This document shows positions 16,362 to 24,187 of a DNA stretch of 45,529 nt, piece after piece. The stretch covers positions 48,086 to 93,614 of the forward strand of contig DIPH01000034.1 in the NCBI GenBank assembly GCA_002424045.1. Reading direction: 5' to 3'. The position numbers were made by a program, and so were the translations under genes. The number at the start of each line of letters is the position of its first letter. The stretch's first letter is position 1. Source of the stretch: Firmicutes bacterium UBA5493 (GTDB taxonomy: Bacteria > Bacillota > Limnochordia > Darwinibacteriales > Darwinibacteriaceae). The notes under the pieces were generated by a model. That model saw only the letters and a program-made list of their open reading frames with translations, was not told where the DNA came from and searched no databases.

Positions 16362-16482
16362 CTCTCTCCCCCAGGTCAAGTTCTTGACTATGGTCGTGGG
16401 CTTCTTTTAATCCGAGCCCAGTTTTTTCCCTATACAACTTAATTCCTTTAATCTTTTCACCCTGTTTTTTCGCTGCCTCCAA
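16336..16482 (-). CDS. Tiny protein resembling the ribosomal L7/L12 C-terminal domain
   Basis: A 48-residue peptide whose core KIKGIKLYREKTGLGLKEAH closely resembles the C-terminal helix region of ribosomal protein L7/L12 (KxxVIKxVRExTGLGLKEAK), a surface known in L7/L12 for contacting translation factors. TTG 16482 is the best start, with AAGGA upstream; the frame stays open to 16647, but the upstream part overlaps the divergent exonuclease gene and has no ribosome site. It overlaps the pRiA4b-type gene by 26 nt. Function unknown; the similarity is visible, a ribosomal role is not implied. Confidence 0.5.
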   Translation of the reverse strand: MEAAKKQGEKIKGIKLYREKTGLGLKEAHDHSQELDLGERDESLSDEN

Positions 16483-16499
16483 CCAATTTCCTTCCCAAA

Positions 16500-16534
16500 A
16501 AAGACACCTTTCCCCACAGGCAGGAAAGGCTTTT
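16500..16534. other. Inverted repeat in the divergent galE-operon/exonuclease region
   Basis: CCTTTCC and GGAAAGG form a stem of about 7-8 bp between the divergent starts. On the minus strand it is followed by TCTTTTTT, so it looks like a small terminator placed upstream of the L7/L12-like gene, perhaps a leader attenuator. The two divergent starts (16482 and 16571) leave under 90 bp for both promoters. Confidence 0.4.
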
Positions 16535-16570
16535 GTGAGTGGAGAACCATATGCTACGAGGAGGTATGTA

Positions 16571-17326
16571 ATGAAGTTTATTTCATGGAATGTTAATGGA
16601 TTGAGGGCCGCGGTGAATAAGGGCTTTATGGACTTCTTCCAAGACATAGATGGCGATTTTTTCTGTGTACAAGAGACAAAGATGCAAGAAGGGCAGCTAG
16701 AGCTCGACCTGCCAGGCTATGAACAATACTGGAACAGTGCCGTAAAGAAGGGCTATTCTGGAACGGCTATTTTCACAAAACACAAACCACAAACGGTAAT
16801 CTACGGACTAGGCATAGAAGAACATGACCAAGAAGGACGAGTTATTACACTGGAGTATGATTCGTTTTTTCTGACGAATTGCTACACCCCCAATTCCCAG
16901 AGGGGCTTAGCCCGCCTGGATTACCGCATGATGTGGGATGATGCATTTCGCTCTTTTCTCAGGGACCTCAGTGACGTAAAACCCGTAATCGTGTGCGGTG
17001 ATCTTAATGTAGCCCACAAAGAAATCGACCTGAAGAATCCGTCAACCAACCGCAAAAACGCTGGTTTTAGTGATGAAGAGCGAAACAAGTTCTCCGATCT
17101 CCTTGATGCTGGCTTTATTGATACCTACCGCTATTTCTATCCTGATAAGACAGATGCCTATACCTGGTGGTCCTATTTCTCCAACGCACGAGCCCGCAAT
17201 ATTGGGTGGAGAATTGACTACTTTTTGGTGTCCAATGACCTGGAAACAAGGTTAACGGATGCACTCATTCACGACCACATCCTCGGGAGCGATCACTGCC
17301 CTGTGGAGCTTAAGATCGAGGTTTAG
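16571..17326 (+). CDS. xthA: Exodeoxyribonuclease III / AP endonuclease
   Basis: A 251-residue base-excision repair nuclease of the exonuclease-endonuclease-phosphatase fold. Seen: WNVNGLRA (6-13), VQETK with metal-binding Glu35, GDLNVAH in the centre and the C-terminal GSDHCPVEL with the catalytic Asp-His pair. It cleaves DNA 5' to abasic sites and degrades 3' ends. The length is typical of ExoA-type enzymes (about 252). Start at ATG 16571 with AGGAGG 6 nt upstream; the in-frame upstream codons encode the ribosome site itself. Divergent from the galE group. Confidence 0.96.
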   Translation: MKFISWNVNGLRAAVNKGFMDFFQDIDGDFFCVQETKMQEGQLELDLPGYEQYWNSAVKKGYSGTAIFTKHKPQTVIYGLGIEEHDQEGRVITLEYDSFFLTNCYTPNSQRGLARLDYRMMWDDAFRSFLRDLSDVKPVIVCGDLNVAHKEIDLKNPSTNRKNAGFSDEERNKFSDLLDAGFIDTYRYFYPDKTDAYTWWSYFSNARARNIGWRIDYFLVSNDLETRLTDALIHDHILGSDHCPVELKIEV

Positions 17327-17395
17327 CCTGTTTCTTAGCCTGTTTCTAAATAAGGAGGTCAACCATGCGCAACGTCGCGAAGCTTCTATATACCT

Positions 17396-18463
17396 GTGAG
17401 AAAAGCTCCCAGTGATTGGCCTGCAGTTTTGTCCGAGCAATACATTGTAGCTCAATTATTCGGAGCCAATCAACTTGCGAAAGACTATCTCGAGCACCCA
17501 CAAGTAAGGCGCCTCTCAAGTCGAGAACGTGGTTTTCTCCGAGAGCAAATCTTACACCCTTGGGACTTTGTTTTCATGGAACCCTTGGAGGATCTGGGCA
17601 ATGACTTCTTCGATATGGAAGACCTGCTTTCGGGAGACACCTTTTTGCTGTATTCCCCAAGCGTCAGCAAGTATGAGACCATGGGGCAGATGTCGATGTA
17701 TTTCACGCTTAGATGTTTCAACGGTCAATGTTATCAGACATATGGACCTATAACATATTCCCGGGGGGTGCAGATTTTCGATGTGCTGTTCTTTGCGAGG
17801 CAACTCGATTCTACCGTTGAGACTTATGATGAACTTGGTGCATTGATGCAAAAAGATCCCCTGCCATTTATGACCTTGCTCATGGGTTCTGAATACCCCG
17901 CCGCAGTTCACGAAGGGAGTCTTTTTGTATTGTGCCAATCTGAAATACAGGTGCCCAACTTGGATCTATCCGCTTGGGGCAAAGCATTTGACGTGCAAGA
18001 AGAAGATGGTGTGTACAAGCTTGATCTCCAAGGCTGGAACCAACCCCCTCATTATGCTTCCTGTTATTATGACCGGGTGAATAGGATGCTTCTAGCCACT
18101 GCCTTAACGGGTCAGGCATACAATTCTCTAATTAACACCTTAGCGGAGTTTAACGTCAATCTGCCAGAAACGCCGGATGTGCTCCTGACCCCCGCCGGAA
18201 GAACATTGATTCAGAACATCCTCGGGAAAAAGCTTGTCACAAACCCTTATGCGGAGATATTCGACAAAGACGTTTCCCCAGAGAAGCAAGGGGAAATAGA
18301 CGCTGCGAACCGGTTTTTGGGTATGCTAGTGTCGGCCCATAACAGTGGCGAAGAATACGATCTTAGAGAATTGGCCCACGAAGCGGAAATACCCTACGAG
18401 ACGGCCCAGGAAATCGCCACCCATATCCAAAAGCGGCTAGACCGGTACCAAAGACCACAATAG
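17396..18463 (+). CDS. Unrecognised protein, probably with a 1-nt frameshift near its start
   Basis: A soluble protein of at least 355 residues with no family I recognise, no signal peptide and no membrane helix. GTG 17396 has no ribosome site. An excellent site (AAGGAGG) precedes ATG 17365, whose frame reads MRNVAKLLYTCEKSSQ and stops at 17413-17415. Removing one A from the AAAA run at 17401-17404 joins the frames into MRNVAKLLYTCEKAPSDWPA and so on. The natural gene therefore probably starts at 17365 and spans 17365-18463. The C-terminal part is helical and rich in acidic residues; the centre has aromatic-rich beta-like segments. It follows xthA after a 69-bp gap. Confidence 0.7.
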   Translation: MRKAPSDWPAVLSEQYIVAQLFGANQLAKDYLEHPQVRRLSSRERGFLREQILHPWDFVFMEPLEDLGNDFFDMEDLLSGDTFLLYSPSVSKYETMGQMSMYFTLRCFNGQCYQTYGPITYSRGVQIFDVLFFARQLDSTVETYDELGALMQKDPLPFMTLLMGSEYPAAVHEGSLFVLCQSEIQVPNLDLSAWGKAFDVQEEDGVYKLDLQGWNQPPHYASCYYDRVNRMLLATALTGQAYNSLINTLAEFNVNLPETPDVLLTPAGRTLIQNILGKKLVTNPYAEIFDKDVSPEKQGEIDAANRFLGMLVSAHNSGEEYDLRELAHEAEIPYETAQEIATHIQKRLDRYQRPQ

Positions 18464-18514
18464 CATACGTTCTACATCTTTTGAGAAACGGCCTTCACAT
18501 GAGGAACGCCTAAT

Positions 18515-18562
18515 GCAAATCCCCGTACTGCCTAGCTCAGCTACGCAATCGGGGGATTTCTT
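18515..18562 (+). terminator. Probable terminator between convergent genes
   Basis: AAATCCCC (18517-18524) pairs with GGGGATTT (18552-18559) around a loop of about 27 nt that can itself form a small stem. A weak T-tract (CTTAGT) follows on the plus strand. It lies between the unrecognised gene and the convergent HD gene. Confidence 0.5.
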
Positions 18563-18603
18563 AGTATACCTAAATAAATAACGGCGCATGTCCTAAAAAG
18601 AGG

Positions 18604-19305
18604 TCATTTCTTGCCATTTCGCGAAGCATAGAGCATCTCTAATTTGGCAAAATCCTCCTGCAAGATTTTCACTTGACGGGATATGGGATGGTTCTGGTCC
18701 TGCATTTGCTCCCCGTAGTTCTTCTGTGTCAACTCCAGCATCTCTTCTGTTTCATAACGGTATTTTTTAAAGATATCCGCTGCTCGTTCCGTAAAGCCTT
18801 GTTCTTTTTCTACCCATTTTCGCAGGTCCTTCAAATTGGCAATGCGATCGGCGAGTTTGAGGATGGCCCCATCTTCCAGTGCAAAGAGATTTTGCAGATA
18901 CCCGTTTTCTTGACCTTCTTTTCTTGTGATCAAATCCAAGAGTTTGGTTTCTTTAGGGCCCAGCCCTATCATGGATTTCACCCGATCCACAGTGTATCCA
19001 TCCTTAGAATAGTCTTCTACCACATCATGGAGTATGGCCACATTCAAGAGCCTTATTATCCGAATGTTGTCTTCCTGCAAGTTCAAAAAACAGTAGTCAA
19101 CTACATCGAGTGGATGTTCTACACTATACTTATCCAATCCCTCCCTGAGCGTTGAGCCATAGAGTTTCTCCACTAAATCCATGGCGTTGGTTTGACTCAC
19201 TCTTTCTAATCCCCCTTCGTGGTTAGTTAACGATATCTGTTGTCCTCCCACTTCGTCAAAGGATAGCGAGTCCCTCCTGGCAAAATCAAGATTCTTTCGG
19301 AACAT
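18604..19305 (-). CDS. HD-domain hydrolase resembling the RelA/SpoT hydrolase domain
   Basis: A 233-residue protein with metal-dependent HD phosphohydrolase motifs in the order seen in Rel/SpoT: His64 (SVEHPLDVV), His93-Asp94 with ED 97-98 (LHDVVEDY), and Asp153 (KLADRIANLKDL). The synthetase, TGS and ACT domains of full-length Rel are missing, so a role as a stand-alone alarmone or nucleotide hydrolase is inferred, not shown. Start at ATG 19305 with AAGGGG 7 nt upstream. It follows the sugar symporter gene after 31 bp on the same strand and probably lies at the end of that operon. Confidence 0.85.
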   Translation of the reverse strand: MFRKNLDFARRDSLSFDEVGGQQISLTNHEGGLERVSQTNAMDLVEKLYGSTLREGLDKYSVEHPLDVVDYCFLNLQEDNIRIIRLLNVAILHDVVEDYSKDGYTVDRVKSMIGLGPKETKLLDLITRKEGQENGYLQNLFALEDGAILKLADRIANLKDLRKWVEKEQGFTERAADIFKKYRYETEEMLELTQKNYGEQMQDQNHPISRQVKILQEDFAKLEMLYASRNGKK

Positions 19306-19336
19306 TACGATGCCCCTTGGCACCAATCAGTGCCCC

Positions 19337-20710
19337 TTACTCCAACTTCAAATCTCCCCGTTCCTGCAAGTCCGTTAGAATCTGTTGATACATGGCCGTG
19401 TCAATCTTGTACTTATACCGATACACCAAGTAACCAGCCAAGACAAAAAGTAGAGGCAAGATCATCATAGCAAACTTCATAAGCAAAAGACCCTGTGCGG
19501 TGACATCAGCAGGTGTAACCGCGTCATTAATACCTGAAATAATGACTGTGGCCCCCACAATGCCACTGGCAATCGCTCCTCCCATTTTGTTAATGAAGGG
19601 CTGCAGTGAAAAGGTAACACTCTCGTTGCGCTTACCCAGCTTCCACTGGCCATATTCCACCGTATCGGCTAGAAACATCAGCATGAGAATTTGAATGAAG
19701 GCCTGCCCTAGAAACATCAAGACTCCCGCGAGTCCAATAAAGAGCATGTTCATGGGCGAAAAGAAGAAAATAAGGTAACCAATCACAACCAAGACTGTAG
19801 CCGCTGTATAGAGCGTCTTGCGGCTGAAGTGTTTGCTAAAGAGGGGGAAAACGGCTAATGCCCCAATTTGGGAGATGCCCAGGATCACAGCAAAAATGGA
19901 GTACATGCCCTCATCGCCATAGGCATACTTGAAAAAGTACAACCCGAAACTCGTCGTTGTAACATAACCAATCATGAAAAGTGACATGGAAATAGCTGTG
20001 TAAAGCAGCTGATCATTATCCAAAATAGCCCGTAGCATACCCTTAAGTGTTGTGGGTTCTTCCTGCTTAAAGGTATCCTTCTTCTCTTTCACCCCAACGA
20101 CAGTGATGGCCTGACCAAGCCACATCACCACAACCAGGGCCAAGGTAAACACAGTGTAGCTCTTGGTCACGCTTCCCAGGCTCTTACCTAGCATGGTTGT
20201 GAGCGGAACAAGACCTGCCACCACTGTGAATAGTCCGATATTAGCGCAAATCTTGGCGAACGATCCAATCTTCTCCCGCTCTTTTTGATCCATACTCAAG
20301 GAAGGTAGCATGGACCAATACGAGATATCATTCGTGGTATACGCTATGCCCCAGAGGAGGTACAGTATTCCAAAGACCGCCACAAAGCTGGTGCCAGTGA
20401 GACCGAAGTCGGTGAATAAGAGAATGGTGACAATACCTGAGGCAATGGAACCAAATGCTATCCAAGGTTTGAACTTGCCATATTTCGTCTTGGTGTTATC
20501 CACAATGACGCCCATGACAGGATCATTTAGGGCGTCAAAAATTCGGGCCGCCAAAATGATGCCGTTGATCCACCACAGGGAGGCACTGGAAACCCCTAAG
20601 ATGTCCGTCAGGTAGAAGATCAAGTACATCGTCACCATCGTGTAAACCATATCCCGTCCAACGGTTCCCAAACCAAAGGAATAGATGTTGCGCTTTGTTG
20701 CAGTTTCCAT
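19337..20710 (-). CDS. GPH-family sugar:cation symporter
   Basis: A 457-residue, 12-helix membrane transporter of the glycoside-pentoside-hexuronide family (MelB/LacS/XynP type). Diagnostic features are FGLGTVGRDMVYTMV at the N-terminus, the DALNDPVMG motif, TKYGKFKPWI after helix 2 and the VEYGQWKLGKRNE segment. It imports a sugar or oligosaccharide with H+ or Na+. Start at ATG 20710 with AGGAGG 6 nt upstream. It lies 30 bp downstream of the GH13 alpha-glucosidase gene, so its substrate is probably the alpha-glucoside that enzyme cleaves. No PTS-like IIA regulatory domain is present. Confidence 0.93.
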   Translation of the reverse strand: METATKRNIYSFGLGTVGRDMVYTMVTMYLIFYLTDILGVSSASLWWINGIILAARIFDALNDPVMGVIVDNTKTKYGKFKPWIAFGSIASGIVTILLFTDFGLTGTSFVAVFGILYLLWGIAYTTNDISYWSMLPSLSMDQKEREKIGSFAKICANIGLFTVVAGLVPLTTMLGKSLGSVTKSYTVFTLALVVVMWLGQAITVVGVKEKKDTFKQEEPTTLKGMLRAILDNDQLLYTAISMSLFMIGYVTTTSFGLYFFKYAYGDEGMYSIFAVILGISQIGALAVFPLFSKHFSRKTLYTAATVLVVIGYLIFFFSPMNMLFIGLAGVLMFLGQAFIQILMLMFLADTVEYGQWKLGKRNESVTFSLQPFINKMGGAIASGIVGATVIISGINDAVTPADVTAQGLLLMKFAMMILPLLFVLAGYLVYRYKYKIDTAMYQQILTDLQERGDLKLE

Positions 20711-20740
20711 GACATTCCTCCTCATTATCAAGGGGATAAC

Positions 20741-22357
20741 CTAGGACTCCTTTAAGATAACAGCCTCATAGGGCCTAAGCGTCCCGTCATAAGCCTTGCG
20801 ATCATAATTCGATACGACCAAAGCCGCCCCTTCGTAGGCCGCACGTCTTTCTTGTGTGGAGAAGTTTAGAAGCACCACAAGACTCTCGTCTTCATGACTA
20901 CGCCTGTAGACAAAGAAGTCCTTGGAGATCTGTAGCGCCTCAAAAGCGCCGGCCTTTAGAGTCGGGCTTCCGGCTCTCAGGGCAATCATGGTCTTATACA
21001 TACTCCTGATAGAATCTTCATCGTCTATCTGTGATTCCATATTGATTGTCTTGTAGTTTTTGTTCACCCCAAGCCAAGGCTGAGAGGTACTGAATCCCCC
21101 GTGTGCTTCGGAATTCCACTGCATAGGTGTGCGGGCGTTGTCCCTTGAGGTGGCTTTGATCATCTTCCACCTTAAGGCCTCTGGGAAACCAAGGCGCTTG
21201 GCAATGCCATAAATGTTGTGAGATTCTACGTCCTGTAAATCGTTCATGGAGGTAAAGTCAAAGTTCGTCATCCCAATCTCTTGACCCTGGTAGATAAATG
21301 GAGTTCCTCGCAAGGTCAAAAGCATCATACAAAGTAGCTTGGCAGATTTTTCCCAATATTTTCCATCATCACCAAAACGAGATACCGAGCGAGGCTGATC
21401 GTGGTTTTCAAAATAGTTGGCATTCCAAGGCAGGGCATTCTGCCATTTGCTGATGCTCTTTGCAAAGCGTCCTGCGTCAAACTTGCGTTTAAACCATTTT
21501 ACTATGTATTGATCCGTTTCCATGTGTTCAAAGGAGAAGATCATATCAAGCTCTTGGCGTTCGGGAGCCATCAAATCGAGAGCCGTTTTCGGTGTCACAA
21601 AGACGGTTTCTCCCACCGTGAAACAATCGTAGCTGTCCAAGACCTCCCGGCGCAGAGTTCGTAAGATCTCGTGGGTACCCTCCTGCGAAAGATAATGTTC
21701 GCTGCCAGTTAGAATCAGACCCCTCTTGCCGTCTTCTAGGCTGGATTTGTAGAGGATATTGATCACATCGCAGCGAAACCCTGAGATCCCTTTGTCCAGC
21801 CAGAAACGCATAATATCCTTCACTTCTTCCAAAACCCTGGGGTTATGATAGTTTAGATCCGGCTGGTTTTTGGCAAAAAGATGCAGGTAGTACTCTCCAC
21901 TTTGCTCATCATATTGCCAGGTTCCGCCACCAAAAAAGCCGCTCCAGTTGTTAGGAGGTTTCTTGCCCTTGCCCTGACGCCAGATGTAATAATCGCGGTA
22001 AGGACTTTCTTTATCACGGCTCTTCTGAAACCAAGGATGCTGATCAGAGGTATGGTTGATCACAAGATCCATCACGATCTTGATATCGCGCTTTTCTGCC
22101 TCAGCCAAGAGCTGATCCATGTCGGCCATGGTGCCAAATTCGGGGTGAATCCCCTTGTAGTCGCTGATATCATAGCCATAGTCCACGTTGGGCGAAGGAT
22201 ACACGGGACTTAACCAGATAATCCCCACCCCGAGATCCTGAAGTTCATCCAAATGTGCGATGATTCCTTGAAGATCACCAGTACCATCACCATTGGTGTC
22301 TTGAAAGCTACGGGGATAAATCTGATAGACGACTCGTTCTTGCCACCACTTGAGCAT
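20741..22357 (-). CDS. GH13 alpha-glucosidase (oligo-1,6-glucosidase-like)
   Basis: A 538-residue intracellular alpha-glucosidase. The family regions are present: DLVINHTSDQHPWF, GFRCDVIN with nucleophile Asp197, acid/base Glu250 (TVGE), and ENHDQPRSVSRFGDD. Val198 after the nucleophile matches the Val that in oligo-1,6-glucosidases favours alpha-1,6 bonds, where alpha-1,4 enzymes usually have Ala. Likely substrates are isomaltose, palatinose or similar imported oligosaccharides. Start at ATG 22357 after GGGAGGGGAG. It sits between an ABC ATPase gene (22 bp upstream) and a GPH symporter gene, giving a compact uptake and hydrolysis operon. Confidence 0.94.
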   Translation of the reverse strand: MLKWWQERVVYQIYPRSFQDTNGDGTGDLQGIIAHLDELQDLGVGIIWLSPVYPSPNVDYGYDISDYKGIHPEFGTMADMDQLLAEAEKRDIKIVMDLVINHTSDQHPWFQKSRDKESPYRDYYIWRQGKGKKPPNNWSGFFGGGTWQYDEQSGEYYLHLFAKNQPDLNYHNPRVLEEVKDIMRFWLDKGISGFRCDVINILYKSSLEDGKRGLILTGSEHYLSQEGTHEILRTLRREVLDSYDCFTVGETVFVTPKTALDLMAPERQELDMIFSFEHMETDQYIVKWFKRKFDAGRFAKSISKWQNALPWNANYFENHDQPRSVSRFGDDGKYWEKSAKLLCMMLLTLRGTPFIYQGQEIGMTNFDFTSMNDLQDVESHNIYGIAKRLGFPEALRWKMIKATSRDNARTPMQWNSEAHGGFSTSQPWLGVNKNYKTINMESQIDDEDSIRSMYKTMIALRAGSPTLKAGAFEALQISKDFFVYRRSHEDESLVVLLNFSTQERRAAYEGAALVVSNYDRKAYDGTLRPYEAVILKES

Positions 22358-22379
22358 GCGAGCTCCCCTCCCTACTCTT

Positions 22380-23111
22380 TTACAGTATCTGCCTCAAGAA
22401 TTTTCTCGTCCTTTCCTCCTGTGGGTTTTCAAAGATTTGCTCAGGAGGTGCATCCTCCACAATCATGCCCTCATCCATGAAAATGACCCGGTCCGATACT
22501 TGACGTGTAAAGCCCATCTCATGGGAGACTACTAACATCGTCATTCCACCTTCAGCGAGATCGGTCATGACCTGCAGAACTTCGCCAATCATCTCTGGAT
22601 CCAAGGCGCTCGTGGGTTCATCAAAGAGCATGATCTTCGGGTTCATGGCCAAGGCCCTAGCAATGGCTGCCCTTTGCTGTTGACCACCTGATAGAGTACC
22701 AGGTCGCTTGTGGGCTTGGTCCTTAATTCCTACCCTATCCAGATAGTGCATGGCGATTTCTTCCGCTTCTTCTTTACCCATGCCACGCACCGTTCTAGGA
22801 GCCAAGGTCACATTCTTAAGAATTGTCATGTGGGGATAAAGATTGAAGGACTGAAACACAAACCCCACCTCTCGCCTTAGCTCTACCAGACTCTTTTGTC
22901 CCTGCAACTCCACGCCGTTAATCTGAATACGTCCCTCCTGAATCTCCTCGAGACCGTTTAAGGTCCTGAGTAAGGTGGACTTACCAGAACCAGAAGGTCC
23001 GATCAAGACCACAACCTCGCCTTCGTCTACCTGGAGATTTATGCCCCTTAAAACGTGGAGCTTACCATACCACTTGTGAACATTGTCCATTTGAATAATC
23101 GCTGATTTCAC
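22380..23111 (-). CDS. Polar amino-acid-type ABC transporter ATPase, orphan
   Basis: A 243-residue GlnQ/ArtP-like ATPase. Walker A is GPSGSGKST (38-46), the Q-loop is FQSFNLYPH, the signature LSGGQQQR, Walker B IMLFDEPTSALDPE and the switch His SHE. The length and the C-terminal PPEQIFENPQEERTRKFL are typical of amino-acid uptake ATPases. No permease or binding protein is adjacent; the gene instead heads an operon with an alpha-glucosidase and a sugar symporter. It must work with permeases encoded elsewhere, or has been displaced here. Start GTG 23111 with GGAGG about 7 nt upstream. Confidence 0.93.
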   Translation of the reverse strand: MKSAIIQMDNVHKWYGKLHVLRGINLQVDEGEVVVLIGPSGSGKSTLLRTLNGLEEIQEGRIQINGVELQGQKSLVELRREVGFVFQSFNLYPHMTILKNVTLAPRTVRGMGKEEAEEIAMHYLDRVGIKDQAHKRPGTLSGGQQQRAAIARALAMNPKIMLFDEPTSALDPEMIGEVLQVMTDLAEGGMTMLVVSHEMGFTRQVSDRVIFMDEGMIVEDAPPEQIFENPQEERTRKFLRQIL

Positions 23112-23139
23112 GCTTGTTCCTCCAATACCCGATTCCTAG

Positions 23140-23174
23140 TGCATAGTATTCGCCATGCGATGCATATTATTGCG
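23140..23174. promoter_or_regulatory. Pair of direct repeats phased by 21 bp upstream of the ABC ATPase operon
   Basis: TGCATAGTATTCGC begins at 23140 and TGCATATTATTGCG at 23161, exactly two helical turns apart, in the divergent region between the ABC ATPase and EamA genes. This is the layout of a regulator site bound on one face. The regulator is unknown. Confidence 0.35.
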
Positions 23175-23200
23175 TTTTCGCCTTTGTTGATGAATATCCC

Positions 23201-23229
23201 TTTATTTGAGACCTAGGGAACGTTATAAT
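23201..23229 (+). promoter_or_regulatory. Putative promoter of the EamA transporter gene
   Basis: A perfect TATAAT (23224-23229) with TTTATT 17 bp upstream (23201-23206); the transporter starts at 23273. The -35 is weak. Confidence 0.5.
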
Positions 23230-23272
23230 ATATGAAGATGCTTAGAGAATATAGTATACGGGAGAGACAAGA

Positions 23273-24178
23273 ATGACTTTAGTACAAGCACACTTGGGAG
23301 AAATCGCAGCTTTAGCCACAGCTATCTGTTGGACACTGAATGCCATGGCCTTTGAAGAGGGAGGCAAGAGAGTAGGATCCCTCTCGGTAAACTACATCCG
23401 ATTTTTCGTAGCCTTCCCCCTCTTAGCGATTACAGCCTTTTTCACCAGAGGGCTCGCCTTCCCCGTAGACGCTACAGGGCATGCCTGGCTTTACTTATCC
23501 CTTTCCGGTCTCATTGGTTTTGTCTTAGGCGATATCTTCCTCTTCCAAGCCCTCGTTGAAATCGGATCACGCATCACGCTTCTGATCAAGTCCATGGGGC
23601 CACCCATTGCTGCTTTAGCCGGCTTTCTCATAATGGGAGAGAGTATTTCGGCCATTGGCCTTCTGGGAATGCTCATCACCATGCTCGGCATCGCTTTGGT
23701 CATCCTCAGCCGTAATCCACAGGAGAAAAAGGTAAAGCTTAACCGCCCCTTACGGGGCATAGTTTATGCCCTCCTTGGTGCCTTGGGACAAGCTATGGGC
23801 CTGATTTTCAGCAAACTTGGTATGGGCTCTTATAATCCCCTGGCAGCTACGCAAATCAGGACCATCGCAGCCTTCATTGTCTTTACCATACTCATTACTC
23901 AAAGGAAAAAATGGCCCGAAATCCGAGCCGCCTTTAACGACAAAAAGGCTATCGGCCATATCGCAATCGGGGCAATCTTAGGTCCCTTTATTGGTGTCAC
24001 TCTTTCGCTCATGGCCCTGCAATATGCCCCCGCGGGCATTGTATCGTCACTAACATCCATATCGCCAATTCTGATCATCCCCTTTTCCATTGGGGTCTTT
24101 AAAGAGAAAGTGCTCCCTAAAGAAATCTTGGGAGCACTCATTTCCATCATTGGCGTCATTATCCTCTTTCTACGGTAG
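23273..24178 (+). CDS. EamA/DMT-family transporter
   Basis: A 301-residue inner-membrane protein of the drug/metabolite transporter superfamily with ten hydrophobic helices in two EamA repeats (about 10-145 and 160-300). Typical pieces are the start AALATAICWTLNAMAFE, the GFLIMGESISAIGLLGMLI loop and the closing KEKVLPKEILGALISIIGVI. The cargo of such transporters cannot be predicted (amino acids, metabolites or drugs are known). Start at ATG 23273 with GGGAGAGA upstream. It is convergent with the ornithine aminotransferase gene, leaving only 9 bp between them. Confidence 0.9.
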   Translation: MTLVQAHLGEIAALATAICWTLNAMAFEEGGKRVGSLSVNYIRFFVAFPLLAITAFFTRGLAFPVDATGHAWLYLSLSGLIGFVLGDIFLFQALVEIGSRITLLIKSMGPPIAALAGFLIMGESISAIGLLGMLITMLGIALVILSRNPQEKKVKLNRPLRGIVYALLGALGQAMGLIFSKLGMGSYNPLAATQIRTIAAFIVFTILITQRKKWPEIRAAFNDKKAIGHIAIGAILGPFIGVTLSLMALQYAPAGIVSSLTSISPILIIPFSIGVFKEKVLPKEILGALISIIGVIILFLR

Positions 24179-24187
24179 AAGTCTTGA

